Part shown: positions 57,914-64,000 of the stretch, one piece after another
Layout: each line of letters opens with the position of its first letter
Numbering within the stretch: the first letter of the stretch is position 1
Assembly (NCBI RefSeq): GCF_015595035.1
Contig: NZ_JADNRN010000004.1
Location: 62,001-126,000, forward strand
Source of the DNA: Marinibium conchae
Lineage (GTDB): Bacteria > Pseudomonadota > Gammaproteobacteria > Enterobacterales > Alteromonadaceae
DNA length: 64,000 bases
Direction: 5' to 3'
The notes under the pieces: model-generated
Seen by the model: the letters and a program-made list of their open reading frames with translations, nothing else
What the model was told of the DNA's origin: nothing
Databases searched by the model: none
Program-made: the position numbers and the translations under genes

Positions 57914-59137
57914 CTAGTGAGCGGTCCACTCAACAGAATCTAAGTCGATACCTTCTTTGTACATGTCCCATAGAGGAGACATTTCGCGAAGTTTATCGAT
58001 TGCGTTACGAATCACATTTATTACGTAGTCTATTTCTTCTTCTGTTGTGAATCGGCCAATGCTGAAGCGGATAGAGCTATGCGCCAATTCATCGTTAAGG
58101 CCCAAAGCACGCAATACGTATGATGGCTCCAAACTTGCTGATGTACATGCTGAACCAGAAGACACTGCCATATCTTTAAGTGCCATAATAAGTGATTCAC
58201 CTTCAACATATGCAAAACTAATGTTGAGGTTGTGGGCAACCCTATTATCAGCATCACCATTGAGATAAACTGCTTCGATGTCTTTTACACCATTGTACAG
58301 TTTATCGCGAAGCATTTTGATGCGCTCATTTTCAGAAGCCATTTCTTCTTTTGCTAACCTGAAGGCTTCGCCCATGCCGACTATCTGATGTGTTGCTAAC
58401 GTACCTGAACGCATACCACGCTCGTGCCCGCCACCATGTATTTGTGCTTCGATACGTACCCGAGGTTTACGCGATACATACAGCGCTCCTATTCCTTTAG
58501 GTCCATATGTTTTGTGGGCCGAAAAAGACATCAAGTCAACTGGAAGTGCTTGCAAATCGATGGGCACTTTACCAGTGCTTTGTGCGGCATCTACATGAAA
58601 CAGGATCTTACGTTCGCGACAGATTTTACCTATCGCTTCGATATCTTGAATAACGCCGATTTCGTTGTTCACGTGCATGATGCTGACCAACACAGTGTCG
58701 TCGCGCATTTCAGCTTTGAGCTTTTCGAGATCAACCAAACCGCTTGGTTCAGGTAACATATAGGTCACATCGAACCCTTCTCGCTCTAATTGACGCGTTG
58801 TATCGAGTACGGCTTTGTGCTCGGTTTTGAGGGTGATAATGTGCTTGCCGCGTTTTTGATAAAAAGTCGCAGCGCCTTTTATCGCAAGGTTGTTTGATTC
58901 TGTTGCACCTGATGTGAAAACAATTTCACGTGGATCAGCATTAACCAAATCAGCGATTTGATTTCTCGCAATGTCAACTGCTTCTTCTGCAACCCAACCA
59001 AAATGGTGAGAACGTGAAGCGGGGTTTCCGAAATTACCTTCATTCGTAAGGCATTCCTTCATCTTTTCAGCGACACGAGGGTCAACAGGTGTTGTTGACG
59101 AATAATCTAAATAAATGGGTAACTTAATATTGCTCAT
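57914..59137 (-). CDS. iscS: Cysteine desulfurase IscS
   Basis: 407 residues. Pyridoxal phosphate binds Lys209 in [16 protein letters not shown]. The persulfide-forming Cys331 is in [16 protein letters not shown]. The N-terminus [17 protein letters not shown] is canonical. It supplies sulfur for Fe-S clusters and tRNA thiolation. It lies 11 bp after iscR. Cysteine supply by CysE is encoded a little upstream at 61 kb. Confidence 0.98.
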   Translation of the reverse strand: MSNIKLPIYLDYSSTTPVDPRVAEKMKECLTNEGNFGNPASRSHHFGWVAEEAVDIARNQIADLVNADPREIVFTSGATESNNLAIKGAATFYQKRGKHIITLKTEHKAVLDTTRQLEREGFDVTYMLPEPSGLVDLEKLKAEMRDDTVLVSIMHVNNEIGVIQDIEAIGKICRERKILFHVDAAQSTGKVPIDLQALPVDLMSFSAHKTYGPKGIGALYVSRKPRVRIEAQIHGGGHERGMRSGTLATHQIVGMGEAFRLAKEEMASENERIKMLRDKLYNGVKDIEAVYLNGDADNRVAHNLNISFAYVEGESLIMALKDMAVSSGSACTSASLEPSYVLRALGLNDELAHSSIRFSIGRFTTEEEIDYVINVIRNAIDKLREMSPLWDMYKEGIDLDSVEWTAH

Positions 59138-59148
59138 TATCGCTCCAA

Positions 59149-59637
59149 TTAGAGTTGCATACTAATTTCAATATCGCTCACGATACTGCTTGCTGCCACC
59201 TTAGTTGTATCTTGGCGCCCAGCAACTTCTTTTACTTCAGCTTTTGTCATTAGCTCACCAATTGTGATGCTATTGAGAAACTGACTGATTCTATCACTCA
59301 GATCTTGCCACAAAGTGTGTGTCAAGCATCTCTCTCCGCCTTGGCAATCAGCCTGACCCTGACAACGAGTAGCATCGACTGACTCATCTACAGCTCGGAT
59401 CACATCTCCTATCGCGATGTGTTCAGCTTCTTTACCCAGACGATAGCCGCCACCGGGGCCTCGAACGCTTGTTACTAGCTCTTCTTTACGCAGACGCGAG
59501 AACAATTGCTCTAGATAAGATAAAGATATTTCCTGCCGCTCTGAAATATCAGCTAGAGAAACAGGGCCTGTTCGAGAGTGCAAGGCAACATCTAACATTG
59601 CTGTCACCGCATATCTGCCTTTCGACGTTAGCTTCAT
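59149..59637 (-). CDS. iscR: Fe-S cluster-sensing regulator IscR
   Basis: 162 residues, Rrf2 family. The N-terminal winged helix ([19 protein letters not shown]) is followed by Cys92, Cys98 and Cys104 in [18 protein letters not shown], the [2Fe-2S] ligands at the same positions as in E. coli. Holo-IscR represses its own operon through type 1 sites; two such sites overlap its promoter at 59680-59729. First gene of the isc operon. Confidence 0.97.
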   Translation of the reverse strand: MKLTSKGRYAVTAMLDVALHSRTGPVSLADISERQEISLSYLEQLFSRLRKEELVTSVRGPGGGYRLGKEAEHIAIGDVIRAVDESVDATRCQGQADCQGGERCLTHTLWQDLSDRISQFLNSITIGELMTKAEVKEVAGRQDTTKVAASSIVSDIEISMQL

Positions 59638-59672
59638 ACTGTTCCCTGCTTGATCAGTTGATTAATGTGGGA

Positions 59673-59700
59673 ATTGTATATACCTGAGTAAAATTGTCAA
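59673..59700 (-). promoter_or_regulatory. iscR promoter
   Basis: On minus, a perfect TTGACA (59700-59695) and TACAAT (59678-59673) are 16 bp apart. The promoter is embedded in the downstream IscR site. The iscR ATG follows about 36 bp after the -10. Confidence 0.75.
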
Positions 59701-59704
59701 GTAT
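59680..59704 (-). promoter_or_regulatory. IscR type 1 operator, promoter-proximal
   Basis: The 25-bp site from ATACCTGAGT to TGTCAAGTAT matches the E. coli type 1 consensus ATASYYGACTRWWWYAGTCR... at 23 of 25 positions by my count. It covers the -35 and spacer of the iscR promoter, so binding of [2Fe-2S]-IscR should block RNA polymerase. Confidence 0.8.
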
Positions 59705-59729
59705 ATAACCTAGTAATTTAGTAGGTTAT
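59705..59729 (-). promoter_or_regulatory. IscR type 1 operator, distal
   Basis: ATAACCTA and TAGGTTAT form a perfect 8-bp dyad with a 9-bp centre, 25 bp in total. About 20 of 25 positions fit the type 1 consensus. It starts exactly where the proximal site ends, giving two head-to-tail abutting operators upstream of the -35. Confidence 0.7.
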
Positions 59730-59908
59730 TATTGATGACATAAATATAGTCTCATTTTTGAGAGTCAGGAACGCTGACCAGATTGATGTGCTTGCTGCAA
59801 ACAGTCAATTGAATTGAGTAACACAGAGTATTTTATGCGATAAATAGTTTGAAAACAAAAGTAATATGATAAGCGAATATTGGGGGGGATATAATTAAAT
59901 TTCAAAAG

Positions 59909-59942
59909 ACAGGAGCGACAATCTATTCGACTACGCTCCTGT
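59909..59942 (-). terminator. Probable terminator of the 59962 gene
   Basis: A perfect 9-bp stem ACAGGAGCG/CGCTCCTGT has a 16-nt loop. On minus it is followed by TTTTGAAATTT. It lies 20 bp after the stop codon of the exported protein gene. Confidence 0.65.
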
Positions 59943-59961
59943 GTATAAAAAATGTTGTAAG

Positions 59962-60753
59962 CTACATTTTTTTACGACGCATAAGGACTAAAAGGATACA
60001 AGATAAAAACAATGCTATTGTAGCTGGTGACGATACAGATACACTAGTTCCGTTTGCAGACCAAGCGACGGCTTGTTCAAACAACTGATCACCATTGCCG
60101 CTTCTTAGTTGGTCATTTGAGTAGCTACCATTTGACATATATACAGGCCCTAAATAAACAGAACGCCCGACGGTGTCTTGGTAAACTACTTGATTGTTTT
60201 GAGCAAGCGCAGTTGCACCAACGTCAACTCCGTTTGGTTCTTCCAAGCAACAACCAGAAAAACTGAAATCTGATATTCCAAGGGTTATAGGATGGACTGT
60301 GTTGTTAAACAAGATGCTTGAGGAGCCGGATGAGAAATTATAACTACCCGTTGTTAGTGCCGGAGAGATTGCCTGAGCAAAAGTATCTGCTGCACCAGAC
60401 AAGGATTGAATTGCGAAGTGCCACCAGCCTGCGGTAACAACCCCACCACCATTACTCATAAAGTCGAACGCCGCGTTTAACGCTGAAGTTGAATAAGCTG
60501 TTCTAGAAGTGCCGCTACCACCTAAAATAATGGTGTCAAATGAGTTGAGACTTGTCACATCTGTTATTGCACTTTGGTCAAGCGAAACAGCATTAAAGTT
60601 AAACACTGAACTGTCGTTTAACTGGGCAATAACTTCGTTAGTTTGCGCACCGCCGGTGTTGTCTCCAATAACAGCCACATTGATTACGTTTGCGAAGCTA
60701 CTAATTGAAAACACGCATGCGACCATCATGGCAAGAGTCTTAAACACTTTCAT
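59962..60753 (-). CDS. Exported protein with C-terminal membrane anchor / sorting-like tail
   Basis: 263 residues. A signal peptide (MKVFKTLAMMVACVFSISSFA) leads to a Rossmann-like N-terminal half (VINVAVIGDNTGG, FDTIILGGSG, GGGVVTAGWWHF) resembling glutamine-amidotransferase-like or ThuA-like folds without an obvious catalytic Cys. The C-terminus is SPATIALFLSCILLVLMRRK plus KM. That is a short motif, a hydrophobic helix and a basic cluster, as in PEP-CTERM-type sorting tails, although the PEP triplet is replaced by SPA. Exosortase processing is therefore only a possibility. Lies between iscR and cysE as an insertion. Confidence 0.65.
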   Translation of the reverse strand: MKVFKTLAMMVACVFSISSFANVINVAVIGDNTGGAQTNEVIAQLNDSSVFNFNAVSLDQSAITDVTSLNSFDTIILGGSGTSRTAYSTSALNAAFDFMSNGGGVVTAGWWHFAIQSLSGAADTFAQAISPALTTGSYNFSSGSSSILFNNTVHPITLGISDFSFSGCCLEEPNGVDVGATALAQNNQVVYQDTVGRSVYLGPVYMSNGSYSNDQLRSGNGDQLFEQAVAWSANGTSVSVSSPATIALFLSCILLVLMRRKKM

Positions 60754-60958
60754 TACTATTTATCCTATAATTTATATTCAAATTAGGTAAAGCAATACTC
60801 GGGCCACAAATAATCAGAACACAAATCAGCTAGTTACACTTCCTTTCAACTATAATTGTATAAAAACCTGACACTTAAATGGTAAATCAAAGCGCGTTTT
60901 TCATGCTGCAATTTGCATAGATTTTAACGTCTTTATTTTCACCCATCGACACAGCCAA

Positions 60959-61771
60959 TTAAATATGCGGGTCGAAAGCCTCTACAGCAGCCTTCTTCAA
61001 CACCGGTGAAATACCAGTCCCAGCAAAATCTTCTACATCTAGTTTAGGAATCGACTCAGAACATACATCGCCGCCCAAAGACTGAATAACTTTGCACATT
61101 TCTTCTACTTTTGTATCCATTTGATGTACGTGCTCGAGCATGATACCCATCGCATTTGCTACAGGATCGGGGTTATCTTCTGCCACGGCATAGGCATCGA
61201 AGCCATATTTTTGAGCGATTGCTTTACGCTTGCTTGCCACTTGGGGGCTAGTATCTTCTTTTTGCATAATAATGCGCCCGGGAATACCAACGCAGGTTGC
61301 ATTGTCCGGCACATCCTTAACAACCACACTGTTCGACCCCACTCTGGCATTTTTGCCAATTGTAATTGGCCCGAGTACTTGTGCGCCAGCACCAATGACC
61401 GCATTAGCTTCAAGTGTAGGGTGACGTTTGCCTGCCTTCCAGCTTGTTCCGCCAAGGGTAACACCATGATAGAGCGTCACGTCATCGCCGACGATAGCTG
61501 TTTCACCTATCACCACGCCCATGCCATGATCGATAAAAACTCTCCTGCCTAAAGTTGCACCTGGGTGAATTTCAATGCCCGTGAGAAAACGAGAAACATT
61601 GGAGATAAAACGGGCTAGCCACTTTAATCCCCACGACCACAATTTATGACTAAGTCGATGCATCCAAAGTGCGTGTAACCCTGGGTAATTAAACAGCACT
61701 TCAAGTGTCGTTCTAGCAGCAGGGTCACGGTGAAAAACACTGTTGATGTCTTCTTTAACTTTACTGAACAT
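60959..61771 (-). CDS. cysE: Serine O-acetyltransferase
   Basis: 270 residues. It starts [20 protein letters not shown], the shorter N-terminus seen in isc-linked enzymes. The left-handed beta-helix carries [38 protein letters not shown] and [11 protein letters not shown]. It makes O-acetylserine, the first step of cysteine synthesis, and so feeds IscS. The C-terminal 90 residues are a longer tail than usual. It lies 3 bp after trmJ, in one transcript. Confidence 0.95.
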   Translation of the reverse strand: MFSKVKEDINSVFHRDPAARTTLEVLFNYPGLHALWMHRLSHKLWSWGLKWLARFISNVSRFLTGIEIHPGATLGRRVFIDHGMGVVIGETAIVGDDVTLYHGVTLGGTSWKAGKRHPTLEANAVIGAGAQVLGPITIGKNARVGSNSVVVKDVPDNATCVGIPGRIIMQKEDTSPQVASKRKAIAQKYGFDAYAVAEDNPDPVANAMGIMLEHVHQMDTKVEEMCKVIQSLGGDVCSESIPKLDVEDFAGTGISPVLKKAAVEAFDPHI

Positions 61772-61774
61772 GAT

Positions 61775-62518
61775 CTAGTCTTTGCCTTTACCGATTGTAT
61801 CTGTAAGTTTATCTATTGACGATAGAATACCACGTAAAATATTTAGCTCTTGCTTCTCAGGTCGCGCTCTATTGAAGAGGCGACGGAGCTTGGTCATGAC
61901 TATTCCTGGGTGATTTTCGACAATGAAACTGGTTTGCTGCAGTGTCTTTTCTAAATGAACGTAAAAGCGTTCAAGGTCTTCATTGCGTGGGTACTCTGCT
62001 TCCACTGAAGGAGCAAATTTAGCAGCTTCTATATCGAGGTGGTTCACTCGAATTTCATAGCATAGAGTTTGTACGGCAGCAGCAATATTCAGCGAACTAT
62101 AATCAGGGTTTGCAGGAATACATACATGAAAATGGCATTGCTGTAGCTCTTCGTTGCTAAGCCCATTGTTCTCGCGCCCAAATACTAAAGCGACAGGATA
62201 CTCCTTCGCTTCAACGACGAGCTTTTCGCCACATTCTCTAGGGCTAAGCATGGGCCACGGCAAAGTGCGTGAACGCGCTGATGTTCCAACCACTAGCCCA
62301 CAGTCTTTCACTGCCTCTTCAAGTGAATCAACTATAATGGCATTGGCTAGCACATCCCCAGCGCCCGCTGCGAGGGCACTCGACTTACCATCAGGCTCAG
62401 ATACCGGTTCAACCAGATATAAAGAACTTAAACCCATAGTTTTCATAGCTCTAGCGGCTGACCCAATGTTGCCTGTGTGACTAGTGTTAACTAATACAAT
62501 ACGAATATCTGGAAGCAT
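61775..62518 (-). CDS. trmJ: tRNA (cytidine/uridine-2'-O-)-methyltransferase TrmJ
   Basis: 247 residues. SPOUT motifs are [35 protein letters not shown] and [21 protein letters not shown]-terminal helical extension ([20 protein letters not shown]) is specific for TrmJ. It methylates the ribose at position 32 of several tRNAs. The order trmJ-cysE-iscR is common; here an exported-protein gene is inserted between cysE and iscR. Confidence 0.96.
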   Translation of the reverse strand: MLPDIRIVLVNTSHTGNIGSAARAMKTMGLSSLYLVEPVSEPDGKSSALAAGAGDVLANAIIVDSLEEAVKDCGLVVGTSARSRTLPWPMLSPRECGEKLVVEAKEYPVALVFGRENNGLSNEELQQCHFHVCIPANPDYSSLNIAAAVQTLCYEIRVNHLDIEAAKFAPSVEAEYPRNEDLERFYVHLEKTLQQTSFIVENHPGIVMTKLRRLFNRARPEKQELNILRGILSSIDKLTDTIGKGKD

Positions 62519-62836
62519 GCAAGCAAACCCTTGATGGTATATCGTTGAAATAATGTGATTTTAAGACAAACTCTGAGTTAATACATTTACTAACTCAGCC
62601 AAAAATCCCGCGGCGCAGTCTACCATGTAGACCCAGCCTTGTCTTTATTTGACCGGAAACATCAGCTAATTTGTTCAAGCATTAGTCGCTCGTGATTGCT
62701 GACCTTTTTAACACTAGAAATATTGTGCTTAAGATCAGATACTGAGGGCAAGAAATGAAAGCCAATGAAAAAGTTTGACAAGGTGATGTAGATTCACGTT
62801 TCAAAGAATACACCATACACAGCAGGAGCAAGGAAA
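62519..62836. other. Intergenic region upstream of trmJ and of the right-edge gene
   Basis: 318 bp between divergent genes. It contains a perfect 8-bp inverted repeat CTGAGTTA (62573-62580) / TAACTCAG (62591-62598) with a 10-nt centre and no T-run, possibly an operator. No RNA gene or ORF with support was found. suhB, often divergent from trmJ in related bacteria, is not here. Confidence 0.5.
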
Positions 62837-64000
62837 GTGATACAGGAAGATCAGGTCGGAGCAATAGCTAGTAGCATCACCGAGCTTACCGATAAGGGGC
62901 TATACAAAGATGCTAAGCGCGTTGCCGAATCTAAATGGGGCCCAATAAAGACCTGGGCAGAGCCTGAACAGGTCATTATTGCCATACGATTAATGTATCA
63001 CCTTGGTGGAGATCGTCTAAGCGATGCTTTGTTAATTAAAGCCTACCGCGCCTCTCCTGAACAAAGCGACTTGATTGAGCGTATGCTTTTTTATCGCTTA
63101 AATCGACATGGATTGATCCTAGCAGATGATTTCTTGCAAGGCCTTATCCCTACCCTAGAAAAAAATGCCGATAAAGAGGCCGAGGTTCTTGCGTTTAGGT
63201 CGGTATTAGCTCGTGAATTGAAAGACTTCACTGAAGCCGAGATGTATCTATCAGATGCCATCGCTAAGAAACCCGAAGACAAATGGATACCAACACTAAA
63301 AGTACGTTTATTGCTCGACCAAGAGCAGGATAAAGAAGCCTTAGATGTCGCCAAGTCTTTTTTTGCGGAAAATCCGACGGTACTCAATTTACGATTGCTA
63401 ATCATGGTAATTCAGAAGATTGAGAATCTGAAAAGCGGTATCGCCTTCTTAAAAGAGCATATCGAGGCTTATCAGTCTTGCATATTGTGGATGCAACTAG
63501 CGTCGATGTGTGCCACAGAGTTGGATTGGGAGGGCTGCGAGCATGCTATCTCTCAATTTGAGCAGCTCAAAAGCTTTGATGATAAATACGACGACCAGCG
63601 CTTGCTTGCTTACAAAGGACAAATAAAGATTCACAAAGGCGATTATCAGGCTGCACTCTCGATTTTGCAGGGGCACAAGGGTGAATACTGGAAAACGGTT
63701 TGTGAAAACTTAAGCTCTGCACCTGAAGACGCCGCAACGAAGGTGCTAGATGTTCCCTTCTATCGCCAAGAGCATCTTACTTGTGCACCAACCACTATGG
63801 CTGCAATTGCCAATTTTTGGGGCAAGTCTTTTGATTCAAAAGCCATCGCTGAACAAATTTGTTTCAGCGGTACTCCCGACACAAAAGAAAGACAATGGTT
63901 GCGAGACAATAACTTTAGTTTCGTTGAATTTGATCTGAAGACTCAAGATGTTTATCAACTTATCGACTTAGGCATCCCGTTTTGTTTGGTAACCACTAGC
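62837..64000 (+). CDS. TPR-like repeat protein with C39-like peptidase domain (partial)
   Basis: A GTG start at 62837 with AGGAG 8 nt upstream (62824-62828) opens a frame that stays open to the window edge: 388 codons, C-terminus missing. Residues 1-290 are helical and TPR-like (AEMYLSDAIAKKPEDKWIPT, GDYQAALSILQGHKGEYW). From about residue 300, VPFYRQEHLTCAPTTMAAIA resembles the start of C39/papain-like peptidase domains, with a plausible catalytic Cys in TCAPTT; the His and Asp would lie beyond the edge. No signal peptide. The role is unknown; C39 domains process double-glycine leaders or act as degenerate binding modules. Confidence 0.75.
   Translation, partial: MIQEDQVGAIASSITELTDKGLYKDAKRVAESKWGPIKTWAEPEQVIIAIRLMYHLGGDRLSDALLIKAYRASPEQSDLIERMLFYRLNRHGLILADDFLQGLIPTLEKNADKEAEVLAFRSVLARELKDFTEAEMYLSDAIAKKPEDKWIPTLKVRLLLDQEQDKEALDVAKSFFAENPTVLNLRLLIMVIQKIENLKSGIAFLKEHIEAYQSCILWMQLASMCATELDWEGCEHAISQFEQLKSFDDKYDDQRLLAYKGQIKIHKGDYQAALSILQGHKGEYWKTVCENLSSAPEDAATKVLDVPFYRQEHLTCAPTTMAAIANFWGKSFDSKAIAEQICFSGTPDTKERQWLRDNNFSFVEFDLKTQDVYQLIDLGIPFCLVTTS

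Overview
The window is a chromosomal segment of a moderately low-GC marine-type gammaproteobacterium. Its gene orders are classic for the class: lspA-fkpB-ispH beside type IV minor pilins, tig-clpP-clpX-lon-hupB-ppiD, bamB-yfgM-hisS-ispG-rodZ-pilF-rlmN-ndk, and iscRSUA-hscBA-fdx with cysE-trmJ. Protein similarity and layout suggest the Alteromonadales/Cellvibrionales neighbourhood; I cannot name a genus from sequence alone.

Layout. 1-2.2 kb: minus-strand minor pilins pilV, pilW, pilX and the first codons of a pilY1-like gene. 2.4-9.8 kb: minus-strand murJ, ribF, ileS, lspA, fkpB, ispH (peptidoglycan lipid II flipping, FMN/FAD, lipoprotein processing, isoprenoids). 10-13.3 kb: rpsT (TTG start) and a small membrane protein on plus, then ppiD and hupB on minus. 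13.5-22.7 kb: the proteostasis block tig, clpP, clpX, lon. Between clpX and lon lies a 3.3 kb accessory island with a decayed Rhs-type gene (metallopeptidase tip plus a probable exported immunity protein), fragments of a group II intron reverse transcriptase and an IS5-like transposase, and degenerate repeats. 23.0-23.7 kb: a five-gene minus-strand tRNA operon, Pro-Arg-His-Leu-Pro. 23.9-30.9 kb: plus-strand folD, DUF1415, trmO, proS, a metallo-beta-lactamase-fold gene, a phospholipase A1, a SpoU methyltransferase and a frameshifted small membrane gene. 30.9-34.3 kb: a minus-strand cluster of TonB-like protein, ECF sigma factor, probable anti-sigma factor and DUF547 protein. 34.4-39.0 kb: guaBA (minus), xseA (plus). 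39.2-42.4 kb: poorly characterised envelope proteins. 42.7-53.4 kb: the der to ndk block (minus). 53.5-59.7 kb: a CIA30-domain protein (plus) and the isc operon (minus). 60-62.5 kb: an exported protein with a C-terminal anchor, cysE and trmJ (minus). The right edge cuts a plus-strand gene for a repeat protein with a C39-like peptidase domain.

Regulation visible in the sequence: a heat-shock (sigma-32) promoter for lon, GC-discriminator promoters for rpsT and the tRNA operon, two abutting type 1 IscR operators over the iscR promoter, a terminator-like hairpin inside the isc operon, and intrinsic terminators after rpsT, ppiD, hupB, lon, clpX, tig, guaA, der, bamB, ispG and ndk. The least ordinary regions are the clpX-lon island, the ECF/TonB/DUF547 cluster, the 39-42 kb envelope genes and the right-edge peptidase.
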